64,000 nt of DNA from Porphyromonadaceae bacterium FC4 (GCA_900120395.1 LT635552.1:261377-325376), one strand, 5' to 3'; numbered from the stretch's first letter, positions 26,636 to 36,200 are shown. Numbers and translations: made by a program. The notes: generated from the letters alone by a model not told the origin.

Positions 26636-28777
26636 TCAGAATACGAAGCGGTATCCGACTGCGATCTGGTTGTTTTTGAACAGAGTGCGTGCTGAGTAGT
26701 CAGCAAAGAACTCGCCTTTCTTATCCATCTTGAAGCTGGTACCCAGGATGATGTTGGAGCCAAAAGAGGCACCAAGACCGTTGTTGAAGACACCGAGACC
26801 AAGACCTGCGTAAGGGGTGAAGCGGGAGTTGTCCAGTACGATATTGTAGATCACGTTGCCACTGAGTGCATAGCCGGTCTTGTTGCCACCGAATCCTGCC
26901 ATCAGCTCCGGAACAAAGTCGAAGTTGGTGTCGCTGATCTGTAGGTAGCCGCGCACGCCGAGCATACCCTGTGTGCCTTCGCCGAGGTTGATGCCAGCAA
27001 GTGCTGCGAGACGGTTGAGCTTGAGGTAGCTGTCGACTGCACCGGACTTGTTGGAGGTGCTGTACACTGCCTGAGGATCGCTGGTCTCAGTGGGCTGGGT
27101 GATGGTCTGTGCAGGTGCGCTAGGCGTAGTGTAGCCTGTCCCCGGAGCGATGATCGTCGTCGTGGGAGTGGTGGTGCTTCTGCCGGACTGGTTCTCGAGT
27201 CGGTTGATGCGAGCGCGGAGGTCAGCAATTGCCTCAGCATCCGTGGTGCTGGATGATACGGCAGCCTTGCCTTCGCGAGCGTTCTGAGTATTGAGTGCGG
27301 TGAGGACTACGTTCATCTCGTCTTGGGTAAAGAGGGATGCACGAGCAGACTCCTCGCTGCGGATCTTCTCCATGATGCGATCCACCATGTCCTCAAACTC
27401 CTGCTTGGTCATCATGTTCTTGGAGTTGATGTAGACATCGCGGCCGAAGATATCACGACGAGCGCGGCTCTGGTTGATGCTGCCGTTGTCTACATCGTCG
27501 AATGAAGAGTAGCTGGGCGCATATGCCGGACTTCCGACGTTGATACGGAGACCTGCGGTGTAGCTGATGTTGCTAACGATGTCGCTAGGCTTGTTGATGT
27601 CCTGGATCTTGACTCCGCTGAGACGGTCGGTCATGAGCATGGAGTTCACGGTTCCAAAGAGGGCAAACCAGCGAGACATGGGGATCTCTATACCGGCACC
27701 GAGCTGTGCGTAGAGGTTGTGCGTGTCGAATCTCTCCTCTGCCTCGCCTTCGTTTCCGGATAGGATGAGGTTCTTGTCATCGAGGTAACCGGCACCCAGC
27801 TGTAGGTAGGGTACGATACCACGAGGTACGTTGAGGCGGGCGATCAGGTCCGCACCATACATACGGTAGTCTTTGTTGAAGTCGAAGTTCAGCTTGTTAG
27901 GCTCCTTGGTTGCTTGGTAGTAGTACGCACGAACGCCCACCAGGCTGGAGAAGTCTATACCTGCAGCGCCTCCCATGAACCACTGGTCCTTCAGCGGGAG
28001 CTTGTCGTTAAAGTCTACATACTTCACGCCGGGCTCGAGTACAAACTTCACGCCGCGGAATCCATCGCTGTAGAGGCTTCTGTACTGACGAGCCTCAGGA
28101 GTGTTTGCCAGGGAGTTGCCACCGAGGTAAAAGTCCAGAGACGCTACTGCCTGCCAGTTGCCCCACTTCTTGTTTTCGTTTGCAGTCGCAGGGTTGATGA
28201 ATGAGTTGTTCGCATCCATGTTGAAGCGGACATTACGACCCTCGAGTGCCAGAGCTATTCTGTCGGAGAGGTTTACCTTCATTCCGAGACCTGCGGACCA
28301 GTACAGTTGCTTTTCTTTTGCCTTAGCGTCTTCAAAAGCACCATCCGCCGTCTTTGCGTCAAAGGGGTTGTAGTCCATGACCTGCACACCTGCACCTGCG
28401 GTGATGTAGGGAGCGACGGTGTACCCGTTGAGGAGGTTTACCTTCAGCTCACCACCTACGCGGGTGATGTCGATGTCCATGCCATCGAGCTTCTTGAGTG
28501 CGTCCTCGTTGAGGATGTTCCAGCTCTTGCCTTCAAGCGCATGCTTGACGTTGAGCGACTTTTCTGCGTTGGCACGGATCTCAAAGAACGGGCCAAGGCC
28601 GAATCCAACTCGTGCACCGTAGAAGGGCGAGTTCTTCAGACTGATATTTTCGTTCCACCAGTTGTATGAGAAGTATGGCGAAACAGTCACGCTGACGTCC
28701 TGTACCTGAGCTTTAGCCGTGCTAAAGGTGAAGGCTGCAAAGAGTCCGGCAGCTAAAATTGATAGTTTCCTGTTCAT
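26636..28777 (-). CDS. Large outer-membrane protein with several OmpA-like barrel modules
   Basis: 713 residues with signal peptide (cleavage after TAKA, ~24). Three stretches of beta-barrel pattern are visible: ~25-215, ~225-405 and ~575-713; the last ends in the classical terminal aromatic (GYRFVF). Between ~410 and 575 is a non-barrel region with a helical part (RSEESARASLFTQDEM), a short coiled coil (IADLRARINRLENQ) and a Thr/Pro-rich linker. The open frame is continuous. Porphyromonas OmpA-like proteins (Pgm6/7) have one barrel; three in a row is unusual. No function can be assigned beyond outer-membrane structure or adhesion. A -7 box lies 51 bases upstream. Confidence 0.72.
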   Translation of the reverse strand: MNRKLSILAAGLFAAFTFSTAKAQVQDVSVTVSPYFSYNWWNENISLKNSPFYGARVGFGLGPFFEIRANAEKSLNVKHALEGKSWNILNEDALKKLDGMDIDITRVGGELKVNLLNGYTVAPYITAGAGVQVMDYNPFDAKTADGAFEDAKAKEKQLYWSAGLGMKVNLSDRIALALEGRNVRFNMDANNSFINPATANENKKWGNWQAVASLDFYLGGNSLANTPEARQYRSLYSDGFRGVKFVLEPGVKYVDFNDKLPLKDQWFMGGAAGIDFSSLVGVRAYYYQATKEPNKLNFDFNKDYRMYGADLIARLNVPRGIVPYLQLGAGYLDDKNLILSGNEGEAEERFDTHNLYAQLGAGIEIPMSRWFALFGTVNSMLMTDRLSGVKIQDINKPSDIVSNISYTAGLRINVGSPAYAPSYSSFDDVDNGSINQSRARRDIFGRDVYINSKNMMTKQEFEDMVDRIMEKIRSEESARASLFTQDEMNVVLTALNTQNAREGKAAVSSSTTDAEAIADLRARINRLENQSGRSTTTPTTTIIAPGTGYTTPSAPAQTITQPTETSDPQAVYSTSNKSGAVDSYLKLNRLAALAGINLGEGTQGMLGVRGYLQISDTNFDFVPELMAGFGGNKTGYALSGNVIYNIVLDNSRFTPYAGLGLGVFNNGLGASFGSNIILGTSFKMDKKGEFFADYSARTLFKNNQIAVGYRFVF

Positions 28778-29164
28778 ATAAATATATTTGTGAAAATAAA
28801 GGAATTGTTACTACTCTATAATTGCGACAAAGATACATAAAAACATCCATCTTCCCGAATTGGTGGATCTTTTTTACCAAAAAACTCATCCAAAAAGCCC
28901 GGTTTACATCATCCCGGGATAGGTGATTCGTTACGACAGAGGTCAGAGGAGCGTTGAGTGGAGTGTAATCGCTAAAAAATAGCCCGATGCCGTTAATCAT
29001 TACTAACCAGGAGGGTAAAGCTCCGATTAGGTCGCTCGAAATGTTAAAATATAGCTCATCCCGTTTTTTATACTCCCGGAGTTTCCGTTTATTTGCAAGA
29101 CAAGATTGGCACGGCATTGTACCCGTAGCCCGTATTTTGGACACATATTATAGCGTATGATATT
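28778..29164. other. Intergenic region between divergent OMP and htrA genes
   Basis: 387 bases, visibly more A+T-rich than the flanks. It holds the -7 box of the leftward gene at 28828-28835. No complete TAnnTTTG was found before htrA; TATTTTG at 29133 is the closest. No tRNA, repeat of the families in this window or convincing small gene was seen. Confidence 0.5.
28828..28835 (-). promoter_or_regulatory. -7 element for the multi-barrel OMP/OmpA operon
   Basis: Minus strand TATCTTTG matches TAnnTTTG; leader about 45-50 bases, A+T-rich near the start codon as is common in this phylum. Confidence 0.55.
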
Positions 29165-30673
29165 ATGAAGAAAAAAGGAATTCTTACGGCCTCCCTAGTG
29201 GTTCTCTGTTCATTAGGTAGTGCATTTGGAGCCGTGGCTCTGTACAGCCACATGCAGAACGACAGTGCAGCCCAGCCTACCCAGCTCAGTGAAGAGGTGG
29301 CGAATGCCGCACAGATATTCAACCAACCGGCACGCGCCACCAATACGATGTACCAGCCCGGCAGTGTCCCCGACAACTTTGTCAAGGCTGCCGCTGCTGC
29401 GATTGACGGGGTCGTGCATATTCGCTCGGAGAAGGTCGTTCAGACCCGTCAGCCACGGTTCTTCGACCCCTTTGAGTTCTTTTTCGGTCGTCCCTCCATG
29501 CCACAGGGGCAGCCCGGGGAGCAGCCCAAGGCCATAGGCATCGGCTCCGGTGTCATCATCAGCACGGATGGCTACATCATCACCAATAACCACGTGATCG
29601 CAGATACCGACAAGCTCTATGTGACCACGAATGACAACGAAGAGTACGAGGCTACCGTCATCGGTTCGGACCCCATGACCGACATCGCCCTCATCAAGAT
29701 CAACGCCACAGGGCTGCGTCCGATCCCCTTTGGAGACAGCGAGGCACTGCAGGTCGGAGAGTGGGTACTGGCGATCGGCAACCCCTTCAATCTCTCCTCG
29801 ACCGTCACAGCCGGCATCGTCTCTGCTAAGGGACGGAGTACCGCTGCCGATGGAGACCTAAAGATTGCCTCCTTCATCCAGACGGATGCCGCAGTCAATA
29901 GCGGAAACTCCGGTGGAGCCCTGGTCAACACCCGCGGTGAGCTCGTCGGCATCAACACCATGATCTACTCTCAGACCGGGAGCTACGCCGGCTACTCCTT
30001 TGCCGTGCCGGTGAGCATAGCCGGCAAGGTGGTGGCAGACATCAAGCAGTACGGCACGGTGCAGCGCGCGGTACTCGGAGTGGTGGGGACCAACGTCACC
30101 TCCGCCACCCGTGAGGAGTTTGAGCTAAAAGTAAACGAAGGTGCCGTCGTGGTCGAGTTTGCGGACGCCAGTGCCGCCAAGCAGGCAGGACTCAAGGAGG
30201 GCGATGTGATCACCGCCGTGAACGGGGTCACCATTCGTAGCATGGCGCAGGTACAGGAGCAGATCGCCAAGCACGCCCCCGGCGACAAGGTACGGCTGGA
30301 TGTCAACCGCAAGGGCAAAGAGATGAGCTTCACCGTCGAGCTCAAAAATCAAGAGGGTACCACCGCTGTCGTGGAGAAGATCTCCGCCAACTCAATCGGT
30401 GCAGCGTTTGTCCCCCTGAGTGACGAGGACAAGGCTCACTACGGCATCAACTACGGTGTACGCGTGGCAGGTGTCAGCGATGGCAAGTTTAGAGACGCCG
30501 GCATCCGCAAGGGCTTCATCATCCTGGCGATCAATAATGTCCGCGTGGCGACCTCCGGACAGGTGGAGCAGATCATCGATGAAGTGATCAAAAACTCACC
30601 CGACAAGGTCCTCTTCATCAAGGGCATGCGTGACAACGGCGAGATCGTCTACACGGCGGTAGACCTCCGATAG
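29165..30673 (+). CDS. htrA: Periplasmic serine protease, HtrA/Deg family
   Basis: 502 residues. An N-terminal hydrophobic segment (ILTASLVVLCSLGSAFG) acts as signal or anchor. The trypsin-like domain shows the full triad: His143 in TNNHVIAD, Asp173 in DPMTDIAL and Ser249 in GNSGGAL. Two PDZ domains follow at about 290-385 and 400-500. The protein degrades or refolds damaged envelope proteins. It is transcribed alone and ends at a strong terminator. Confidence 0.95.
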   Translation: MKKKGILTASLVVLCSLGSAFGAVALYSHMQNDSAAQPTQLSEEVANAAQIFNQPARATNTMYQPGSVPDNFVKAAAAAIDGVVHIRSEKVVQTRQPRFFDPFEFFFGRPSMPQGQPGEQPKAIGIGSGVIISTDGYIITNNHVIADTDKLYVTTNDNEEYEATVIGSDPMTDIALIKINATGLRPIPFGDSEALQVGEWVLAIGNPFNLSSTVTAGIVSAKGRSTAADGDLKIASFIQTDAAVNSGNSGGALVNTRGELVGINTMIYSQTGSYAGYSFAVPVSIAGKVVADIKQYGTVQRAVLGVVGTNVTSATREEFELKVNEGAVVVEFADASAAKQAGLKEGDVITAVNGVTIRSMAQVQEQIAKHAPGDKVRLDVNRKGKEMSFTVELKNQEGTTAVVEKISANSIGAAFVPLSDEDKAHYGINYGVRVAGVSDGKFRDAGIRKGFIILAINNVRVATSGQVEQIIDEVIKNSPDKVLFIKGMRDNGEIVYTAVDLR

Positions 30674-30771
30674 ACCGTATCGCTATGAGCATGCTGCGCT
30701 TTGGGGCATGACCTAAATCTTCCCCCGCAGCAATACCGACAAAAAACAGTTGTTATTACTGTAAGCAAGAG

Positions 30772-30811
30772 AGGATGTGCCAAAGACTCAACTTTGGCAC
30801 ATCCTTTTTTT
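30772..30811 (+). terminator. Terminator of htrA
   Basis: Stem AGGATGTGCCAAAG, loop ACTCAA, exact complement, then TTTTTTTG. The same core and the following TTTTTCAGTGGTATTA recur, reversed, at 25607-25669, so this terminator is itself a dispersed repeat. Confidence 0.85.
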
Positions 30812-30849
30812 GTTTTTCAGTGGTATTAAATTACAGGTAATTCGTCCGT

Positions 30850-31286
30850 TTGGCGACCCCTGGCGGGGTCGTATTATTGACGGGGCTATTCGCTTTCCCG
30901 GGGCATCGTCGAGGCATTCACCCCTCCTCGACCTCGGGCTAGGAAGAAACGACCCCTGCGGGGTCGGCAGTCCCTTCCGGCTCACCCCTCTAAATAACCG
31001 CTCCTCATCGGATAGACAGTTGGGTGGCAGCACCCCGCCAGGGGTGCCTCCTTCATAGACCGGGTGTCGAGGTGCGAAGCACCGAAGACCCCGGGAAAAG
31101 GCGAATCGACACAAACAAAACGACCCCGCCAGGGGTCGCCATAGGGTCGGAAGGTTGGGGGGGCAGCACCCCGCCAGGGGTGCCTCCTTCATAGACCGGG
31201 TGTCGAGGTGCGCAGCACCGAAGACCCCGGGAAAAGGCGAATCCGCCCAAACAAAACGACCCCGGTAGGGGTCGCCATAAGGTCGG
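30850..31286. repeat. GC-rich palindromic repeat cluster (G family), three copies
   Basis: One copy in reverse orientation (30850-30970), a ~50-base linker with CTCCTCATCGGATAGACAG, then two direct copies (31027-31150 and 31162-31286) about 90 percent alike by eye. Each has a CACCCC/GGGGTG hairpin, a central GGTGC-GnA-GCACC hairpin and a CGACCCC/GGGGTCG hairpin. The linker recurs near 46940-46980 and, reversed, at 8316-8345. It fills most of the gap 30674-31688. Confidence 0.85.
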
Positions 31287-31307
31287 CTCGGAGGGGCGCA
31301 AAAAATT

Positions 31308-31390
31308 TAACGGATAGAAGCGGAATGTTTCCAGTAGGAAAGAAAACGATTTGACGGATAGTAGCAAACTGTTTCCAGTAGGAAACTTTT
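31308..31390 (+). repeat. Doublet hairpin repeat, copy 3
   Basis: Two units (CGGATAGAAGC and GACGGATAGTAGC) with TTTCC-agta-GGAAA hairpins, T-run at the right end, A-run at the left. Directly follows the G-family cluster. Confidence 0.85.
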
Positions 31391-31674
31391 GGCGATCAGG
31401 CACCGGATTTTCACAGAGCCCGTATCTATCTGTTTATCAACAACCTAAGGAGCTGTCGGGTTTGAGCTTGATTTGGTTTGGTTTCCATCTTCTTTCAGAT
31501 TGCGGTATCGGCTCGGTTTTGTCGGTCAGAGCTTATTATGTGACAGTGCGAACGGAGTTTGTGAAGTACTGACCGGTAAAATGTCTCGGGTATAGACAGA
31601 GCATCGATGGGCACTCCTTCTACATCGACCCTGAAGCTCTCGGCCCAAAGCAGTGTCGGCACCGGAAAAAAGCG

Positions 31675-31682
31675 TACCTTTG
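31675..31682 (+). promoter_or_regulatory. -7 element for the DUF5063 operon
   Basis: TACCTTTG, a match to TAnnTTTG, ending only 6 bases before the ATG at 31689. If used, the transcript would start at or next to the start codon. No TTTG at -33. Confidence 0.45.
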
Positions 31683-31688
31683 TCTCAT

Positions 31689-32240
31689 ATGAGTAAACAG
31701 AGCAGCAACATTCTATACCGATCGGATGTGACTCCATTCGTGGCAGCGATCGCCGGCTACTGTGCTCTTGTAGAGCCACAGACCACTCCTCGCTGGACCC
31801 GCGAGACACTGTCGCAGTGCCGTCAGCGACTGGCGGATATCTATGCGATGGGGTTGGCGCTTCAGCAGTCCGACTTTTTGCCCATGGGTGAGCTGGAGCC
31901 TTACATCCGCCAGGAGGACTACGACCGTGTGCGGGGGAGGCTGGAGAAAATCTTTGGGGAGTATGATCGCTTCCTGACCGCACAGGTGGAGGAGATGAAG
32001 TACTCGGACGTCCCCATCAGCGTCAGCACGTCTGAGCTCCTGGCAGACCTCTATCAAGCTCTGGGAGACACGCTCTGGGCGTTTAGAGGTCAAAACGAAG
32101 CACAGATGCTGCTCGCCCTAAGCGACATCCACGACCAACTCCGGGACGAGCTGGGCGAGTGCCTGCTCCTCGTCCTCAAGCAGCTGCACGACCTACTGCT
32201 GCACCCTATCTTTGATCCCTATTCGCCACAAAGCCACTGA
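31689..32240 (+). CDS. DUF5063 family protein
   Basis: 183 residues from ATG 31689; a longer frame to 31653 is less likely because it would cover the predicted -7 box. All-helical, soluble, acidic; no signal peptide. It resembles DUF5063, a Bacteroidota family that commonly precedes a 3'-5' exonuclease gene, as here. No catalytic motif is visible. Its stop and the exonuclease start overlap as TGATG, so the two are translationally coupled; a role as an accessory to the nuclease is a guess. Confidence 0.75.
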   Translation: MSKQSSNILYRSDVTPFVAAIAGYCALVEPQTTPRWTRETLSQCRQRLADIYAMGLALQQSDFLPMGELEPYIRQEDYDRVRGRLEKIFGEYDRFLTAQVEEMKYSDVPISVSTSELLADLYQALGDTLWAFRGQNEAQMLLALSDIHDQLRDELGECLLLVLKQLHDLLLHPIFDPYSPQSH

Positions 32241-32944
32241 TGAAGACACCTACAGAAGAAGCGGAGCTACTCACGATCTCCAAGGAGGAGCTCAACGAGC
32301 TTGAGCCCGAGACGATACCCATACCGATCAGGATCATCACCGGCGAGACAGACGATGAGGAGATCCGGGAGGCGTGCCGGTACTTGAGTCAATCAGCGGT
32401 GCTGGGATTTGACACCGAGACCAAGCCGGTTTTCCAAAAAGGACAGTACAACCCCGTCTCACTGCTCCAGCTCTCCACTCCGGAGTATGCCTTTCTTTTC
32501 AGACTCTCTACTTTTGAAAACAAAGAACGGCTCGCTCCGCTCCAAGAGCTGCTGGGCAATGAGCAGATCCTAAAAGTGGGCGTCGCGATACAGGAGGACT
32601 GTACGGAGCTCTACCGCGACCACGGGCTGGTCACCAACGGCACGCTCGATCTCCGACACCTCGCAACGGCAGACAAGATGGAGGTCCACTCCCTCTCCAA
32701 GATATACGCCCTACTCTACGGCAAGCGCCTGACTAAGGGGCAGCGACTCACCGACTGGGAACAGCCCGAACTGACTCCCGCACAGGTGGACTACGCCGGG
32801 CTGGATGCCTATGCCGGACTAAAGATCTACAACGCATTGCAGCATCTGGTGAAGCAGGAGATGATCAACTGCCAACTCCAGACTCAGCCAAAGAAGAAAA
32901 AGAAGCTCCGACAGAAAGGAGCCAAGAAGCGCAAAAAGAAATGA
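32240..32944 (+). CDS. 3'-5' exonuclease, RNase D-like
   Basis: 234 residues with a DEDD-type exonuclease fold: GFDTETKP (first Asp and Glu, residues ~57-60), VGVAIQEDCTEL with an internal Asp, and the third motif VDYAGLDAYAGLKIY. There is no HRDC domain as in full RNase D. A Lys/Arg-rich tail (KKKKKLRQKGAKKRKKK) should bind nucleic acid. It sits between DUF5063 (TGATG) and the rRNA methyltransferase gene (ATGA), which suggests RNA processing. Confidence 0.87.
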   Translation: MKTPTEEAELLTISKEELNELEPETIPIPIRIITGETDDEEIREACRYLSQSAVLGFDTETKPVFQKGQYNPVSLLQLSTPEYAFLFRLSTFENKERLAPLQELLGNEQILKVGVAIQEDCTELYRDHGLVTNGTLDLRHLATADKMEVHSLSKIYALLYGKRLTKGQRLTDWEQPELTPAQVDYAGLDAYAGLKIYNALQHLVKQEMINCQLQTQPKKKKKLRQKGAKKRKKK

Positions 32945-34134
32945 TGGCACAGGTACGCTTGAGGCACGACAACGCAAAGTCCGTGGAGCGTCGGCATCCA
33001 TGGCTCTTCTCCGGTGCTCTGGAGCCTGCGGATCTGCAGGCACTCCAAGAGGGTGACCCGGTGGAAGTGGTGACTCATGCGGGCGACTTCGTGGGGCGCG
33101 GCTACTTTGAGGCAGGCAGCATAGCGGTGCGTCTGCTCACGTTTGACCCCAAGACGGTCATTGACGATGTCTTTTGGCAGACCAGGGTGGAGCGTGCCTG
33201 CCGGCTGCGTGAGAGCCTGGGGCTCACGGCTCCGAGGGCAGCTTTTCGGCTCATCAATGGCGAGGGCGACGGGCTGCCGGGGCTGGTGGTGGATCTGTAC
33301 GACCGTGTAGCAGTCGTACAAGCACACACCATGGGCATGCACCGACAGAGAGCTCGGATCGCAGATGCCCTGACCCGAGTCCTCGGATCCCGCCTGACCG
33401 GCATCTACTACAAGAGCTCCGCCACCCTCGCAACGCATAGCACAGTCACTGAGCCTCTGGATATGCTCATCTATGGCGAACTGCCGGAGGAGCTCACCAT
33501 CGTGGAGGGCGAAGTCACCTTTGCCCCCGACCTCGTGCGGGGACAGAAGTCGGGGCTTTTCCTCGATCAGAGAGAGAATCGTCTGCTGCTCCGGAGGTAT
33601 GCCCAAGGTCGGAGCGTGCTCGATCTCTTTTGCTACTCGGGAGGATTTTCGCTCCACGCCATGCAGGGGGGCGCTGCCCATGTCACTTCTGTCGACAGTT
33701 CCGCCATCGCCACCGCCCAACTGGAGCAGAATCTCCGGCTCAACCCCGCACTCCGGCAGACCGCACACGACATCTGCACGGGAGATGCCTTCGCCTTTTT
33801 GGACGACATGCCGGCAGGAGCCTACGACCTCATCGTGCTGGACCCGCCGGCTTTTGCCAACAAACGGAGTGCGCTCACCAATGCGCTCCACGGCTACAGA
33901 AGGATCAACACCCGCGCTCTGGAGAAGGTCGCACCCGGGGGACTCCTCTTCACATTCTCCTGCTCCCAGGCGCTGAGCAGTGAGGTTTTTAGGCAAAACA
34001 TCTTCACCTCCGCCCTGGCAGCCCGGCGCAAGGTACGTGTGCTCCATCAGCTCACGCAGGCACCGGATCTGCCTGTCAGTATCTATCACCCCGAGGGGGA
34101 CTATCTCAAAGGTTTGGTACTCTATGTAGAATGA
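32941..34134 (+). CDS. rlmI: 23S rRNA cytosine-5 methyltransferase, RlmI-like
   Basis: 397 residues. The N-terminal ~75 form a PUA-like domain (RHPWLFSGAL start), then the EEHEE-type linker and a Rossmann methyltransferase with LDLFCYSGGFSLHA (SAM site), an acidic motif GDAF and the catalytic LDPPAFA. RlmI methylates C1962 of 23S rRNA in E. coli. ATGA overlaps on both sides put it in the 31689-36200 operon. Confidence 0.88.
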   Translation: MMAQVRLRHDNAKSVERRHPWLFSGALEPADLQALQEGDPVEVVTHAGDFVGRGYFEAGSIAVRLLTFDPKTVIDDVFWQTRVERACRLRESLGLTAPRAAFRLINGEGDGLPGLVVDLYDRVAVVQAHTMGMHRQRARIADALTRVLGSRLTGIYYKSSATLATHSTVTEPLDMLIYGELPEELTIVEGEVTFAPDLVRGQKSGLFLDQRENRLLLRRYAQGRSVLDLFCYSGGFSLHAMQGGAAHVTSVDSSAIATAQLEQNLRLNPALRQTAHDICTGDAFAFLDDMPAGAYDLIVLDPPAFANKRSALTNALHGYRRINTRALEKVAPGGLLFTFSCSQALSSEVFRQNIFTSALAARRKVRVLHQLTQAPDLPVSIYHPEGDYLKGLVLYVE

Positions 34135-35519
34135 ACGCCCGATATCAGCTCATCACATCTCTGGGAGTCGTACTGCTCCTCTTGGGATCTTGTCTCAGAC
34201 ACGAGGGACAGGACGGTGAGCGTTTTTTTCGGACGTGGGAGGAGATCGTTGCTTCAGACACCCTATACGTGGGGACCGGCACCTCTCCGCTCAGTTTTTT
34301 CTTGTACCGCGGTCAACCGCTCGGTGTGGAGTACCAAAAGGCACTCAGCTTTACAGACAAACACGGACTGGAGCTCTCCATCGCCATCTCACACAGTACA
34401 GACAGCCTCATGCAGTGGTTGCGCGAGGGCAAGATTGACCTAATCATCTCGCCGCAACCCATGACTAAGCACAACGTCGACTCGCTAAAGTTTTGCGGCA
34501 GCATAGAGACGTCAGCACTCGTCCTCGTGCAGCGCCAAAGCGATCACCCCGTGCGGCGTCTCTCGGAGCTCGAGGGAAAGCAACTGTACACCACCACAGA
34601 CGCTGCACTCCGACTACGTGCCCGACAGATCGTCAGCGAGATAGGCGCCAAAGATCTGCAGATCATCACCGTGGACACCCTCGGAGTGGAGGATCTGATC
34701 GAGGCCGTCGCCAACACCGGCTCCATCCACTATGCCCTGGCGGACGAGCGGTTGGCTCACGCCTTTGCTCAGTACCATCCCAACCTGGATGTTGCGACAC
34801 GGGTCAGCGTCCCCATCCGCTATGGCTGGGTCACCCGGCGTGACAATAGCGAGCTTGCCGGTAGGATCGACTCGTTCTTCATCGGCAAAGACGCAGAGGA
34901 GCGTCACCTAAAACTCATGCAGAGCCAGCAGTGGCGCCACTACTTCGCTCCGTCCCCGCACCTTTCCAAGCCCGGTGGAAAGATCATCTCACCCTACGAC
35001 CATCTCTTCCGCGAAGCAGCAGACAAGCTCGGCTGGGACTGGAGCATGCTTGCCGCCATTGCGTACTGCGAGTCGACCTTCCACGCCGATGTCATCGGTT
35101 GGAGCGGTGCGAGGGGACTCATGGGCATCATGCCTAGGACCGGGCAGGCATATGGTGTCACACCCGAGCAGCTCTTGGAGCCCGAGTACTCGATACAGGT
35201 AGCGGTAGCCCTTCTCACCGACCTGTACCGGGAGTTTGCCGACATTTCCGACCCCTACGACCGCTATGCGCTCACGCTAGCCTCGTACAACGCCGGCCTG
35301 GGACACGTCCAAGACGCCCGGCGCCTTGCCCGGAAGCATGGCAAAGACCCCTGTCGGTGGCAAGGCAGCGTCCGAGAGTACCTCCGCCTCAAGAGCACTC
35401 CCGCCTACTACGACGACCCCGTCGTCAAGTACGGATACGTCAGAGGCACGGAGACCATCAACTACGTAGATAACATTATGTCCATGAGTGCCACCTACCG
35501 CGCCCATGCTCAAAAATAA
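34131..35519 (+). CDS. MltF-like lytic transglycosylase lipoprotein
   Basis: 462 residues; lipobox LLLLGSC with Cys21. Residues ~40-275 are a solute-binding-protein family 3 domain (LYVGTGTSPLSFFLYRGQPLG), and ~290-445 an SLT domain with catalytic Glu314 in AYCESTFH, followed by GLMGIMPRTGQAYGV and TLASYNAGLGH. This is the architecture of E. coli MltF, which cleaves peptidoglycan to 1,6-anhydro products and is regulated by ligands bound to its N-domain. It overlaps rlmI by 4 bases; no functional tie is evident. Confidence 0.9.
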   Translation: MNARYQLITSLGVVLLLLGSCLRHEGQDGERFFRTWEEIVASDTLYVGTGTSPLSFFLYRGQPLGVEYQKALSFTDKHGLELSIAISHSTDSLMQWLREGKIDLIISPQPMTKHNVDSLKFCGSIETSALVLVQRQSDHPVRRLSELEGKQLYTTTDAALRLRARQIVSEIGAKDLQIITVDTLGVEDLIEAVANTGSIHYALADERLAHAFAQYHPNLDVATRVSVPIRYGWVTRRDNSELAGRIDSFFIGKDAEERHLKLMQSQQWRHYFAPSPHLSKPGGKIISPYDHLFREAADKLGWDWSMLAAIAYCESTFHADVIGWSGARGLMGIMPRTGQAYGVTPEQLLEPEYSIQVAVALLTDLYREFADISDPYDRYALTLASYNAGLGHVQDARRLARKHGKDPCRWQGSVREYLRLKSTPAYYDDPVVKYGYVRGTETINYVDNIMSMSATYRAHAQK

Positions 35520-35540
35520 CCCCCAAGAACAACCCCAAGT

Positions 35541-36200
35541 ATGAAAGTAATCAACCTTTCCGAGCAGACATCAATACTCAATAGGTATGTCGCAGAGATA
35601 CGAGACGTCGAGATCCAGAAAGACCGACTCCGCTTTCGCCACAATATCGAGCGAATCGGGGAAATCATGGCGTACGAGATCAGCAAGACTTTTGACTACT
35701 CCCCTACCGAGATCACGACGCCTCTGGACGTGTCGCACGACCTCCTGGACCAAGATCACGTCGTCCTAGCGACCATCCTCCGCGCCGGGCTCCCACTGCA
35801 CCACGGCTTCACCGAGTACCTCGATCGCGCTGACAATGCCTTTGTCTCCGCATTCCGCAAGTACAAAGACCGGCTCAACTTCGAAGTAATGATCGAGTAC
35901 CTCGCCTCGCCCAACATCGACGGCAGCACCCTCATTATCACCGACCCCATGCTCGCCACCGGCAGCTCCATGGAGCTTGCCTACCGTGCGCTCCTCACCA
36001 AAGGAACGCCCGCAAAGGTCCATCTCGCCGCCGTCATCTCCAGCCAGCCTGCCATCGACTACCTACAGGGCGTGATGCCCGAGGACACCGTCTGCTGGAC
36101 CGCCGCACTCGACCCCGCCATCGACGAGCACTCCTACATCGTCCCGGGACTCGGGGATGCCGGAGACCTCGCCTTTGGAGAAAAAGAGGACGAGATCTAA
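35541..36200 (+). CDS. upp: Uracil phosphoribosyltransferase
   Basis: Pyrimidine salvage: uracil plus PRPP gives UMP. 219 residues, slightly longer than E. coli Upp. The type I PRTase PRPP loop is LIITDPMLATGSSM (~131-144), and the uracil-binding C-terminus has DPAIDEHSYIVPGLGDAGD. It follows the MltF-like gene by 21 bases and is probably the last gene of that operon. Confidence 0.93.
   Translation: MKVINLSEQTSILNRYVAEIRDVEIQKDRLRFRHNIERIGEIMAYEISKTFDYSPTEITTPLDVSHDLLDQDHVVLATILRAGLPLHHGFTEYLDRADNAFVSAFRKYKDRLNFEVMIEYLASPNIDGSTLIITDPMLATGSSMELAYRALLTKGTPAKVHLAAVISSQPAIDYLQGVMPEDTVCWTAALDPAIDEHSYIVPGLGDAGDLAFGEKEDEI

Noticed and set aside
30850-31290. CRISPR array
   Set aside because: The repeats differ in orientation, are about 120 bases long with internal hairpins, and have no regular unique spacers; no cas gene is present.
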